Assembly: GCA_025267735.1 (NCBI GenBank)
Contig: CM046297.1
Span: 15,092,011 to 15,156,010 of the forward strand
Length of the DNA stretch: 64,000 bases
Direction of reading: 5' to 3'
DNA from: Mactra quadrangularis
Taxonomy: Eukaryota > Mollusca > Bivalvia > Venerida > Mactridae
Shown: positions 45,701 through 56,215 of the stretch, piece after piece
How the letters are laid out: every line of letters begins with the position of its first letter
Position numbering within the stretch: position 1 is the stretch's first letter
The notes under the pieces: generated by a model
What the model was told of the DNA's origin: nothing
Seen by the model: the letters and a program-made list of their open reading frames with translations, nothing else
The model's database searches: none
Translations under genes and position numbers: made by a program

Positions 45701-48700
45701 CAACTTCGGCAAGGGGCAAACAACAGAAGGAAAAATAACTACAACTAGACCTATCAATAAATGTGATGAATACCCCTCCCCACCCCACCAAATGGGTGTT
45801 TGTCAAGAAATTGCTATTGGTTAGCCCATAACTCTGCAAAAAATCAATAGACTGTAAACAAAATGTCTGTAAATCTGTACAAAAAGTGCTGAGAATTTGA
45901 GCCAACAATAAAAGGTACAGACCCACCAAACATAATTTGAGGGGTAAAATAAATCCATTTTTTAACACTTAAGTATAAAGATTGTGTCCAGGAATGGAAC
46001 CTATGATTTCTTGATTTGTAGTCAGATAAGCTACTGACAGAGCTAACCAAGCCTTTCCTAATTTATAGAACTTACACTAAAATACTTACTCGATATGTTT
46101 CTTTTGCTTTTTGATGGTCTGGTGCTAGTCTTAAAACTTGTTGAAAATGTTGAAATGCTTTTTCCATATTATCTTGATAGTATAAACATAAACCTCTAAC
46201 ATATAACGCATCAGCATTCATATTATCTCTGCGTATTGTATCACTGAAATATATTTATATTGTATTGTCGTTGAGATTAATTATTTATACTGGGTCTAAT
46301 GCCATGTCAACATAATTTATTAGATCATTTTACAGATTCCAGTGCTTCTAACCAAGCTTTTTTGGACCCTAGTCTGTAACCAGTACTCGCTTACCCTTCC
46401 ACAAGACCGGAAACTTCTCCATATATCTTATTAATGGAGAAAATTGACATTATTGTCAGTGCTCCAGCTAGACTTTGGGGAGGGCAGGGCGTTTTTGGGA
46501 AATCAGGGCACTTTTTAACGCGTGGTCGGAGTACAGTCAATTTCTGAGTTTAAAAAACCAATAAAACAATGTCAAAGTGTTTGTTAGTGTGTTATTAATT
46601 CCCTTTTATGATAATTCATACATCATCTATGACAGTCTATATGTAATTTAGATGAAACAGAGTCTAAATTTAAGTTCTAGTCTGTGAACATGCATGTAGC
46701 CAGTCACAGAAAAATTCATATTTGTCCTTTGTGGATAGGTGTTCTCTACAAAGAGATTCCATTTTGGTCCTGTGTCATAAAATGTTTACTAATTACTGTG
46801 GCAAGTGCTTCCTGGGCATTTGCCAGTACAAACTCCTAAGTATAAACAATTGTTCTAAGTTCACAATAAGCAATAGCTCTTCTACTTGTACCACTTTTAC
46901 TTGGCATTTTGGTCAACTCAATTAAGGTTTTAATGTGCATATCAGGGCTCTACATAGACCAAATTTTTGGAGAAGTCACTTTTTTAAGCTCATTTTAAGT
47001 TTAAGTTTGAAGTCTTGAAGTTTTGTCAAGTAAATTGGTTGTAATCTACCAATAAACTTATGTATCCGAAATTATGCGTATCCGAAAAGGTGTCTGCTTT
47101 TGTAAAATACAGATGATCAAAATAAATAAATTAATGATTGTAGTGGGCTTTTATTACATTCAAATAATCAAATTCTTTCATTCAAACATTAGTAAGGTGT
47201 ATATGATTCAAATGTGATCCAGGAAAATTAAGAACAAGAATCGTCAGTCACGTACGAAAATTATTGAGGACGAATGCAATAATGTTGACATTTTTAAACT
47301 TCTAATGAACAGTCTTATCAACTAAATAATGAAAAAAATAATCATCAAATGAACAGTAATTTAATTGCTTCGTATAATGACTTCATGATTCGAAAATTAA
47401 ATGTAAAATTTGATATATTTAACACAATATAGTTATGTACGGAAAAGTCCGGAATTGGACTTTATCATATCCTCCGACGAATTAAGAGAGTTGATTGTAA
47501 ACCTATAATTAGATAATTTTTCACTGATAAGCTGTTGATAAGTGACAATAAATGTGTGAAAGACTAATTACAACCTCTGATGTTATCAGATGATTGTTAT
47601 ACAGGATGACACTAATCCCCTCGTTTAACAGATTAACAAAGTCTATTGTCATAGACCATGACGTAAACAACAGAATTTATTCGTGTATGATAATACTGAT
47701 AATGATCATTGAATTTTACGATTTTCGATTTTCTATGGTCAAAAATACGGCAGGGCGTTTTGAAAAAGGGCAGGGCGTCAGGTTTTAAGGGCAGGGCGCG
47801 GCGCCCTCCTGAAAAGGGCTAGCTGGAGCACTGATTGTCAAATTTTCATGGAGAGGTATAACCACCCCGAGTGGGATTTGAACTTGTACCCCCTTTGGGA
47901 CACTAGATTTGCAATCCAGGCGCACTATTAACTGCGCTACCTACTTGGGTTGTATCTTGAGATGAAAAGGATTAAACCCTGACAATGCTTTATCCTATTT
48001 AGGTGTTTATTGGTATCTTTATTGAAGGGATTTCTTTAAACTGGGATTATTAAGCAAAATTGTTGAAGGCATTTTCATACATCCACCACTGGTTATAAGA
48101 GAAAAAGTGTCCAACCCACCCTAATGTTCACCCCTTGTAAGCGGTAACCCTTACAAGCAGCCAGCTCATGCCACAATTTTCAGAAAACGCTAAAATGCAC
48201 CCCTTATAAGCTTTCACCCTCTTTCTCCAACCAGTGGCCAGCCATTTTGCCTCCCAAACTCACCCCCCATAAGTGGTCAATTAAAAACACAATGTGTCAC
48301 CAAAGCTTTACCTCCAGACACTCCCCAAGGTCTAACCCCCTCAAAAGCGGTAATGTATAAAATTAAGCAACTAAAAATACTTACTTGGCAATTTCCTGTG
48401 CTTCTTCATATCTATCTAAATATGTTAACAATTCAGCCTTGCGTATTTTATATCTTACACATGTAGAACATTGTTGTAAACATTGATCAATACAAAACAA
48501 AGCCTGAAAATTATACAAACACTGTCAATACACATCAGTGCACAATTTTTAACTTTCATAGTATTTAGCCTTCATTGTCTGTTTAAAAGATTTGCAAATT
48601 AAATACAAAATCTTAATGTGAAAATAACATTTAATAGTAATTAATTATTTATTCGTAATAGGCAAGTCTACTGATCTAGAGGTTGTGGGTTTGATTCTCA

Positions 48701-51700
48701 AGCAGGGCATATTTTTGTGCAATCTACAGTCTTTCTCCCTCCCTGCTACTGATTCTAATTAATGAAAGTCAGTTGTCAGTCATTAAGTATGCACCTGTTA
48801 TGCACTATAGCCTTTCCAGGAAAAATGAGTATGTTGACAGCTGTAATATGACCTATACAGTGTGTTGCTACACTGTTAAACCTGTCAAAAAAATACACAA
48901 AGAACACATCCTTGCCAATAGCATGGTCACTGGCCAATTTGAAACAGAGGTGAACTTATTTTTCTGCATAATTTTTCTCATGATTCTAAACTGACATTTG
49001 CTTACAATAATATTCAGGCCTCCTAGCAGGCCAAAACAAAAATGAAGGTTTTTATAAAGGCTCCAATGTATGAAAATAAAGGCCTTTTAGTGTAAAACAT
49101 GAAAAAATAAAGAGTAAATAAAGGCTATTTTCATTGAAGTTCTCATTTCTTTATTAAACCCAGTCATACCAAAGTCATTTTTTGATGTTATATACTGTTT
49201 GAATTATGCAATATAATACATACCTTATTTAATGAGTATACCTATTTTCTCTGCATATTTATATCATACATAGCTCCTGTTTTACAGTGTAGGGAAAATG
49301 CAGAACAAAATCCATTACTTGCTTTAAGCTAGCACGGCAACCAGTCAGAGCAAATATAAAGGTTTTGAGTGAGAATTACAGGCTATTTTGGCGTTTTAAA
49401 GGTTTTCTGGGGAAATGTAAAGGTTTTAAAGGTTTGCTCTGAAATTAAAGGTTTTTAAAGGTTTTAAAGGTTTCACTAGGAGGCCTGTAATATTTGACAA
49501 GGATATCAAAATACTAAATAAATAATGAAACTTACTCTTCTGTAATCTTTCTTTTCATAATCATCTTCTGCCATTGAAATATATTTCTGTAAACTTTGTG
49601 CAAGTATAAGCTACAAGATACAAAAAATTTAACTTAGTGTCTATACACACTGCATCATTGCTTTAGTGTGGTCAGACAGAATTAATTAACACAAGTGTAG
49701 GGGGGGGACCAGGTGTAAAGGCAATAAGGGACTTTAGTCAGTTATTTCCCCTTGTATACTCTTCAAAATAGGTAGGTCTAATTAGTTGGATTACTCGGAT
49801 TTTACCCTTACTCTTCAATGTTAATTTGCCAAAGTTTATCTTAAATAACTTTTTTGTATATCATTTAATTTATTTGAAATTCAAGCTAATTAATTTTAAA
49901 TTAAAGAACTATCTAAATTCCATCACTTCTGTTAATATCTTCATTAACAAGAAAGATATTAGATGAAATATTTTGTTACCCTTACATAGGAATTCAATGA
50001 TAAAATCCGAGGATTCCAACTGTAAGGACCTACTTACCAATTGGATTGCTTCAGATTTTATCAGGGAAAGATAACTGACTAAAGTACCTAATTTCTATTA
50101 TTGTAATACCTGAGACACAGAACATCATAACTACTTATATAACAGTTTAAATCAGAAAGAAGACCACCATCGTAAAAGATTATGACAGTACACTTTACAT
50201 AGTTTCTATGTGGTGATCTACACCCTAATCAATATCAATCAAAAGAAATTCTATAGGATTGAAGTTAAACATCTAAATCAAAACATTTTATGTTAAGAAA
50301 GGCAATTAAAGATTCATTAGTAAGAATCAATTATTAAGACTTAACTTCTACATTATCATTTGCGCTTTAGAATATCATTATACTAAAGCAGAATAGAAGG
50401 GAGCTGGGTCCTGTCCCTTTTCTATCCATTTTTGCCGGCCCTTTTTTGTCTACCTACCCTTTTTTGATTTCTAGATATTAGAATAATCCCCAAAGCGATA
50501 ATTTATCTTTAATTTCACTAATGATTTACATATATCCACATTCACATGTCCACACATAGTTGCAATGTATGACAAGGCTCAGTTTTACATGTCCATTTGC
50601 TAGACTAGTTTGTAATGTAATTCAAGACTCTTATCAAAGTAATTTACCTCTTTCTTGGCAACTTGATTGTCTTTTTCTATTTCAAGAACTGTAGTATATG
50701 AGCGTATTGCTGCCTGAGGATCTCCTAATGCTAAATGACATTTACCTTCTCTTAAATAACCCTGAAATATACAAGAATCATAGTAAAAAAACCCCATCAC
50801 CTTAACCAACTTGCCCGAACTCTGGGACAAGTAAATAAATTTATTCAAGCTTACTTCTCAAATATGGTCAAGCTAGTTGACAATCTCCGTTAACAGATAT
50901 CCTGTAGAGCATTGTCATACAGGATCTCTACTTTCTCAATGGAGGGTCACGTCAAGATGACCTTTGTGCCGACTAATCAATGCGTAGCTTTCATCTAGAC
51001 GAAACACTATTAATAACATTTTGATTTCGTAATTTCTATTTTTTGACCAAGGTATTATTCACAGTCTGTGATTGGACGGCTCATTTCAAATTGCGGGATG
51101 TAGACGATGTAAACAAATTACGTATCATAACAATATTGTTATTAATATTATAATGAGAAAAGGTCACTTGAACGTGACCCTTGTTTGAAAAACGCCAGAT
51201 CTAAATTAGCGAGTAGGTGAGCGGAAAATTTTAGATTGGGTTTTAATCAGATTGGCTTGTTGATAACTTTTTTCTTCTCTATAATATATTCAAACATAAT
51301 AGCCTACCCTCCATTTCAGCAAAGAATATGATTCTGGATTTAGCTGTTAACAAATAACTATGCTACTACTTCTGTCAGTGACTGACAACTGCTTTACATG
51401 ATTTAGAATCAGTGGTAGGAGTGAGAATGGAAACTATTTTATGACCAAACTCCATGAAAGTATGCTCTACCCAGAAATCTAACCTACAACTTATTGACAA
51501 AGCTTTCAGACAATTTATAAAAAAGTTAATATTGGTACTTACAATTAAGGGGGGAAAATTCAACAACTATAAAATGAGACAGTCTTCGTAACCGATCTTA
51601 ACAAATTTATAAAATATACCTGGGTTGGTAGCGCAGTTGGTAGCTTGTCTGGATATCGAATCTAGTGTCATGAAAGGGTGTACCTTGTGGGTTCAAATGA

Positions 51701-54700
51701 TAAAATCCCACCCGGGAAGGTTATACCCTTCCATGAAAATTTGACAATACTGACAATAATAAATGGAGAAGTTTCCGGCCTTGTGTTAGGGTAGGCGAGT
51801 ACTGGTTATAGACAAGGGTCCAGGAAAGCTAGGTAGTAGGTTATTTTGAAAATACTGAAAGTCTACTTTCAATATACAGGTTCTATATAATTTACATAGT
51901 GTAACTTTTTCTCAAAATACTGAAATCAGTATTAATACTGAAAACTTTCACCCTACCTTTACAAATTTGTCATCTAATCTTATAGCCTGTCTAGCATCAG
52001 CTAAAGCTTCATTATGTTTGTTTAACATCATATAACAAGCAGATCTGTTACCATAATATGCTGCACAAGTTGGACAAAGATCTGAAATTAAAATAGATAA
52101 TACATTTACTTTAAATATGTGAACACAAAATAAAATAAGCAGATAGTGAGAATTGCTGCAGCAAGTTAACAATCATTTCAAAATAAAGGTCATTTCAGGA
52201 CCGTACAGGGCTTGGCATTACCCTTTGATGTAGGTTGCACAGTCGGACAACCAACTATAAACTCAATTTGCCCGAATCAACTGTTTACTAGCTTAAAGAA
52301 AATGGCACTTAAAATAAAAATTGAAGTTATAAAAAAGTGAATAAAAAGCATTAAAAGCATGACCTGAAATATCCATTCAAAAGTGGATTAGGGTAACAGC
52401 TTTATAACATTATTTTTTCTATATTCAGGTTGCCCAGTTACCCGATTTCCCAACTTTAACTAACAATCCATACCCCAACATTTTTAATCCTGCAATTTCA
52501 CCCCAAGACAAATCTGATGTGTGACTGCCAATGCAACAACACATCAATTTATGTGAGCAGGAACACTAAGTAAATAATATATAAATATCACATCCTACAG
52601 AGGGTGATAAAATGTTCACCTTAAACAAGTTTATCAACTGAGGCTTTAGCATACACCCCATAATTTTTATTGGTTTTATTTGCTTTTGAACTGGAAGACA
52701 TTTTTACATCGTTTAAATAAGTTGTTAGGTAAAAAGGGTCTGGGCAAGGGAGGTAATATAATTTGAATGGCTAAAACTATTACTCGGGTCCCAGTTTGTA
52801 GGAAACTCCAATGCAGTGGTCTCCAATAGCTCTAAGCGGGCTAATAGGTGATGTAAAGTGGGCTGATAGGTAATGTCAAAAGGGTGACAATACAATACAA
52901 TACAATACAAACTTTATTTAGTGTCGGATATTTGTAACATAGATACATATATAACATTAGCTATGAATAGCTATTCATACCGACATGACATTATGGATTG
53001 TTACTGGGTGAAGTCAAATTAGGCTATATAGTAAACAAAATTAATCATGTGAGGTATACATACTTATGGCCTGAGTATAACATGAGATAGCTTCTTTATA
53101 ATCTTGTTTCTTGTAATAATCATTTCCTAAAGTTTTCATTTCTTCTGGTGTTCTGATCACCAATTGTCTGAAAAAGATGTAAGAAATCAGCAAGTTAGAT
53201 TTATATGTTGTTTGATACCAAATTACACTGTTGGATCTAATAAAAACACATGTTGTTTTTAATTTTTAGTCATTGACAGTGTTGTGAGCTTTCACATTAT
53301 AGACTTATACCTGTTTCTCGTATTCTCGTGGTTTCTCATATTCTCGTGACGTAATAAAAATGGTCCGAACCGACGCACGCGACGATTGGTAATATCCGAA
53401 AATACGTCAACTTTTTACTCTGATCAATATCAAACTCGCCCAAAGTACATATAACGACAAAAGACCGCTAGACCCCCTAAATATGAGTGAAAAAGTGTAT
53501 TAAATTAGCAATTTTATATGAAAAACTTCATATCCCCCCCAGAATAACTGTTTTAACGACTCGTTTTTTGCAAAAACCGTCAAAAGTAGGTCATGCATCA
53601 TTTTTACATAGACGCTTTGTCACACAAAGGTTAAACCCCAATAAATTCTACATAGCAGTTCAGAAAGTGTGTTCCACGCCAATTGAATAAAAATTCAATT
53701 ACACGATTATTGATATGCCTTATTTTGAATCAAAATTGAGCTGTGACCACTGAGTACCACTTTAGTTTTGGCACCTCAGCATGGGTTTTCAAGCTACACT
53801 GCGAGTTTCTGAAGGTCTGTTGTCAGTAAGAAGAATTTGTATGAAAATAGACCACAGTTTACCACAGATTTTTATGATTATTGCACTTAAATTGCCATTT
53901 TTTCATGCATATGTTAAGCCTGATATCAATTTTTTTCATTCTCAGTACCATAGCACAGTTAAATGTCAGTTAGAATATAAAAAAAACTCATTCCACAGAT
54001 TGAAAAACTCGCCAAAATGTTTAATTTAGAGTGAATTAGGATATCTGAACTGAATTGTAGAATAAATATGTCACATAGTTACGAACCTTGACAGCCAATC
54101 AAAAACCACGAGAATATGAGAAAGCTCTTTAGTGATCCAGAGTAACAGGTTATCATTTTAATACGTCAAACTGACCTATTTATCCTTAAGTTTCGCTATT
54201 TTTGTTGCTTGTACTTTGTAGACGAAAGTTTTGTGTATTTTTTACAACAATATAAAATTAAGACATTCCTCTTAATTGTGCCTGATACCCAAGTATAGTC
54301 TTAACCCCACGAGAATACGAGAACACAGGATACTTTTTTAATAAATAAATTTATTTAGGCATGATCGGGAAAATATGTTGTTAGTCAAACCACTAGGCAC
54401 AAAGACAAGGAGTAATCAAATATTTTAAATTATAACAATTTTTGTTAAATTTTTATCTATGTCTGGAATACCTGACATAACAAAGCATTGCCCATGTGTC
54501 ATAACCGTTTGAGTGTTGAATCACACAGGTGTCATAATCTAGATCACACACATTTTAAAATTTGTCCATGGGGGGCTCTGGTCACCTGGTCCTCAGCATT
54601 GCCCTGGACCCATTAGGTTCCTAGCCCTTACAGTGAAGTTCTAGACTTGTGTGTCAAGTGATGCCAGGAGGAGACAAGATGTCTAAAACTAAGTAACAGA

Positions 54701-55042
54701 GTAATGACAACAAAGACAGTGTTAACACAGCCAGGCTATCTAGTTAAGATTTTTTCATCAAATTTTCGAATCAGAGTGTCAAATATATTCATAAAGCATC
54801 AGGATTTAGTTTCAATTTCGATATTACGACATCGATTTTCTAGAAATTTCTAGAAAAAGGAACAAGTTAGTTTCGGTTAGACAGGTTTACGATTTTACAA
54901 AAATCGTGAAGAACCACCAAGATTTTGGCCAGGCCATCAGTTGAAAAGACTTGGCCATTCTCTGTTGAAACCAAGAAAACAACACTCACTCGTCCTCTTC
55001 CATCGCTTCGTGCTCTTCCTCGTTTTTTTCGTCGGAACTCAT
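39765..55042 (-). CDS. DNAJC7: DNAJC7 (TPR2) co-chaperone, 13 exons, 502 residues
   Basis: Exons in gene order: 54990-55042, 53064-53167, 51957-52081, 50648-50761, 49536-49610, 48385-48503, 46090-46243, 45326-45490, 44502-44593, 43364-43437, 42190-42336, 40950-41117, 39765-39883. All introns are GT-AG and phases close to 1509 nt. An acidic N-terminus ([18 protein letters not shown]) is followed by TPR repeats: about 24-130 ([31 protein letters not shown]) and about 207-358 ([52 protein letters not shown]). The J domain spans about 377-447 ([12 protein letters not shown] 406-408, [14 protein letters not shown]), then a Gly/Phe-rich tail ends in FSFQFG. Known role: cytosolic co-chaperone binding HSP70 and HSP90 through TPRs and stimulating HSP70 ATPase through HPD. 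Length is close to human (494). The HPD Asp codon is split by intron 11. Confidence 0.96.
40144..40450 (+). repeat. Dispersed repeat F, copy 2, DNAJC7 intron 12
   Basis: Collinear with 33726-34040 (AATGTAATGTGGAAACCACA through TTTCGCCAAACTATT). Confidence 0.82.
40585..40880 (-). mobile_element. SINE family B, DNAJC7 intron 12
   Basis: GGTTTAATGCCAAAGTAACA, CACATTGTATAGGTTATATC, TTGAAAGGCTTCATCTTTGG and AACTAAAGTATGCCC, followed by a degenerate tRNA-like head. Confidence 0.82.
41233..41506 (-). mobile_element. SINE family A, DNAJC7 intron 11
   Basis: Near-complete copy: TTGGGTTTAACACCATGACA tail, GGGTCCAGCACACCTAACCT, GACCATTGTCTATAACCGGT and TTTTTATGGAAGGGTATAAC, with a head near CAACCAACTGCTCTAGCGAC. 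Confidence 0.85.
41512..42027. mobile_element. M9-family element, rearranged, DNAJC7 intron 11
   Basis: TTCATTGAATGAATAATCTC and TTATGCAAAATAGTTCTTGT match the left half of 9770-10165 and 63545-63895. GTGAATGGTCGAGGATTTCC then GAATG forms the right terminus. The left CATTCGGAAC is missing, and an extra GCATGCGGAACTTTTCGGC near 41909 suggests nesting of a second copy. Confidence 0.6.
42526..42841 (-). mobile_element. SINE family B with intact tRNA-like head, DNAJC7 intron 10
   Basis: On the minus strand the head reads GCCTAGCTCAGTTGTTAGCA (A box) and GTGGGTTTGATTCCCGG (B box). It is followed by the family body ending CACATTGTATAAGTC...TTAAACCCAACA. This is the best copy for defining the family. 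Confidence 0.88.
43744..44104 (+). mobile_element. 361-bp PIF/Harbinger-like MITE, DNAJC7 intron 9, copy 1
   Basis: The left end GGGACTTTTGTCAGTTATC is mirrored by GAAATAACTGAATAAGGTCT at the right. TTA abuts both ends (43741-43743, 44105-44107). The copy at 49728-50088 is the same length in the opposite orientation with a TAA duplication. A 3-bp TWA target duplication with G-rich ends is diagnostic of PIF/Harbinger-type elements. Confidence 0.88.
44203..44454 (-). mobile_element. TATACCCCC element, DNAJC7 intron 9
   Basis: On the minus strand it starts TATACCCCCGCTTCGAAGAA with the hairpin partner GAGGGGGTATAC. It continues through GGACGGAC-type tracts, ACATGCAGCAGCCTAATACT and CATGTGGTGTAAAGCGATTT, and ends in GCGGGGGTATCACTAGTGAG. 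Other copies lie at 60673-60727, 62097-62334 and 63248-63509. Confidence 0.88.
46281..46456 (-). mobile_element. SINE family A, 3' half, split by an insertion
   Basis: TGGGTCTAATGCCATGTCAA, CCTAGTCTGTAACCAGTACT and CCTTCCACAAGACCGGAAAC are in order. The copy stops at GACATTATTGT and resumes at 47834 with ATTGTCAAATTTTCATGG. Confidence 0.88.
46457..47833. mobile_element. 1.38-kb hAT-like DNA transposon inserted in a SINE, DNAJC7 intron 6
   Basis: The TIRs are CAGTGCTCCAGCTAG and CTAGCTGGAGCACTG, perfect over 15 bp. GGGCAGGGCG is repeated inside both ends (46482, 47752, 47768, 47790). ATTGT flanks both sides (46452-46456, 47834-47838). The uninterrupted SINE has ATTATTGTCAAA, so the duplication is 5 bp, or an 8-bp ATTATTGT that lost one ATT. 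No transposase frame remains. Confidence 0.88.
47834..47953 (-). mobile_element. SINE family A, head half of the split copy
   Basis: ATTGTCAAATTTTCATGGAG, AACCACCCCGAGTGGGATTT and GCACTATTAACTGCGCTACC. It completes the copy begun at 46281-46456. Confidence 0.88.
48668..48893 (+). mobile_element. SINE family B, DNAJC7 intron 5
   Basis: GGTTGTGGGTTTGATTCTCA (B box), GTCAGTTGTCAGTCATTAAG, CTATAGCCTTTCCAGGAAAA, then GTGTGTTGCTACACTGTTAA and ACC. Confidence 0.82.
49015..49487. mobile_element. DNA transposon derivative (CAGGCCTCCTAG termini), DNAJC7 intron 5
   Basis: CAGGCCTCCTAG at the left is mirrored by CTAGGAGGCCTG at the right. TAATATT flanks both (49008-49014, 49488-49494). The right half repeats AAAGGTTTT about eight times and the left repeats AAAGGC; such subterminal repeats are commonly transposase-binding arrays. 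It ends 48 bp before exon 5. Confidence 0.85.
49728..50088 (-). mobile_element. 361-bp PIF/Harbinger-like MITE, DNAJC7 intron 4, copy 2
   Basis: GGGACTTTAGTCAGTTATTT at the left, GATAACTGACTAAAGTACC at the right, TAA on both sides (49725-49727, 50089-50091). The interior is the reverse complement of 43744-44104. Confidence 0.88.
50883..51262 (+). repeat. Dispersed repeat E, copy 2, DNAJC7 intron 3
   Basis: Collinear with 30306-30692, with minor indels (e.g. AGCATTGTCATACAGGATCT, GATTGGACGGCTCATTTCAA). Confidence 0.85.
51307..51497 (-). mobile_element. SINE family B, DNAJC7 intron 3
   Basis: CTGGATTTAGCTGTTAACAA, CTGTCAGTGACTGACAACTG, ATTTAGAATCAGTGGTAGGA and GAAAGTATGCTCTACCC. Body only, decayed head. 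Confidence 0.75.
51620..51842 (+). mobile_element. SINE family A with intact head, DNAJC7 intron 3
   Basis: GTTGGTAGCGCAGTTGGTAG (A box) and GGGTTCAAAT (B-box-like), then TTATACCCTTCCATGAAAAT, CTGGTTATAGACAAGGGTCC and AGGAAAGCTAGG. Best copy for defining the head. Confidence 0.87.
52888..53015 (-). mobile_element. LINE 3' tail with (TATTG)n, DNAJC7 intron 2
   Basis: ACAATACAATACAATACAAA followed by CTTTATTTAGTGTCGG reads, on the minus strand, as a 3' end AATAAAGTTTGTATTG with pentanucleotide repeats. That style is seen at the 3' ends of CR1/L2-type LINEs. Only the tail remains. Confidence 0.55.
53310..54329. mobile_element. 1.0-kb TIR element, DNAJC7 intron 1
   Basis: CCTGTTTCTCGTATTCTCGT at the left is mirrored by ACGAGAATACGAGAACACAGG at the right. 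A second inner pair (GTGGTTTCTCATATTCTCGT and ACGAGAATATGAGAAAGC at about 53330 and 54108) repeats the motif. No TSD or transposase seen. A frame at 53781-54029 has no support. Confidence 0.6.
54838..54855. promoter_or_regulatory. Consensus heat-shock element in DNAJC7 intron 1
   Basis: TTCTAGAAATTTCTAGAA is a perfect run of four alternating pentamers (TTC-TA-GAA-AT-TTC-TA-GAA), the HSF1 trimer-binding consensus. It lies 135 bp inside intron 1 from the exon 1 donor, about 0.2 kb from the start codon. In a gene for an HSP70/HSP90 co-chaperone this is the expected type of regulator, but function is inferred. Confidence 0.6.
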
Positions 55043-55313
55043 TCTTGCTGTAACGATACAAATTGGCACATGAAAGAGAAAGCGTCTGGTTATCGTTTTT
55101 GTTTACAAGTTCAGTGCGGTAATGCAAAAGAAATCGAGACACAGTCAACATTATAGCAACATAAAAACCGAATTGGGTATTCAAAACGAAATGGGTAAAA
55201 GCGAATCGAGCCATCATTAGAATTACTTCCCTTGAAAAATACATCAAGCACTAACTGAGAAAATTTTGCATCTTATCATCAATTTTTCGAAATCGATATT
55301 GGTTGAGTCGATC

Positions 55314-55409
55314 ACAGGTATTCCTAACGACAACCATTTATACCTATAATATATATTATTATATATGATAGTTTATAAGTATAAATGGTTATTGCTAGGA
55401 ATCCCTGTG
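55314..55409. mobile_element. 96-bp hAT-like palindromic MITE upstream of DNAJC7
   Basis: CACAGGTATTCCTAACGACA and ACCATTTATAC mirror GTATAAATGGTTATTGCTAG and GAATCCCTGTG. Flanks GAGTCGAT (55306-55313) and GAATCGAT (55410-55417) match at 7/8. Confidence 0.82.
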
Positions 55410-55782
55410 GAATCGATAGAGAAATTTTTCATATAGAATATAGAGTAAAAATATTATTAACATAATTTTCGGCATTATATTGAAATATGTAAATATTTTT
55501 CCTCCTATAGGCACAAAGTTTAGTCCATCCTCTTTAATCTGGTCATATTAAATATAGAGTAAAATATTTCTGACATGCAATTTTTTCTATTTTCAATCGA
55601 AAATTAAAGTACTTTTGCATTAAAACTGAAATTTTTTCGTCCTATACGCACAATCTATGGATACTAAGCTTTAAGTTGGTAGTTTTTTTTTAAATGTAAA
55701 ATAAAATATTGTCTTCTTGCTTCCATCTTTGTTACAAAATCGTTGAAAAAGAAAAATTGAAGAAATTCTTCCTGTTATAATT

Positions 55783-55868
55783 CAATCCTTCTGCCAACAG
55801 GCCCAGCAGAAAGATAGATCCTTCTGCTGTAGATTTATCCTTCTGCCAGCAGACACAGCAGAAGGATC
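55783..55868. repeat. CTTCTGC/GCAGAAG inverted repeat cluster
   Basis: ATCCTTCTGCCAACAGGCCC, GATCCTTCTGCTG, ATCCTTCTGCCAGCAGAC and CAGCAGAAGGATC alternate over about 85 bp and can pair with each other. No family assigned. Confidence 0.5.
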
Positions 55869-56215
55869 GTTCCATCTGGTGTGAACATATTACGTTTCTA
55901 AATAAACATTTCATATTTATTATAATTTTTATGTTCAAAAATGATTATAATAAACTAAAAACACATCTACAAATGTGATTATATACATACATGTATACCT
56001 CTCATATATAGAGATGGAGAAATGACCATGGTAGAAATTGGAGAAATGATCAGTGGAGAAATGACTTAGTGGAGAAATGACCGTTGAACGATTTTTTGCC
56101 TTTTAAAAAAATATTTTCCGATAAAAATAATATTTTATGATAGAAAAATAACTTCGCTTAAAGAATTTTAGAGGGCATTCGCCGGCTCCGCTGACTACCC
56201 TGGACTAACCCATGC

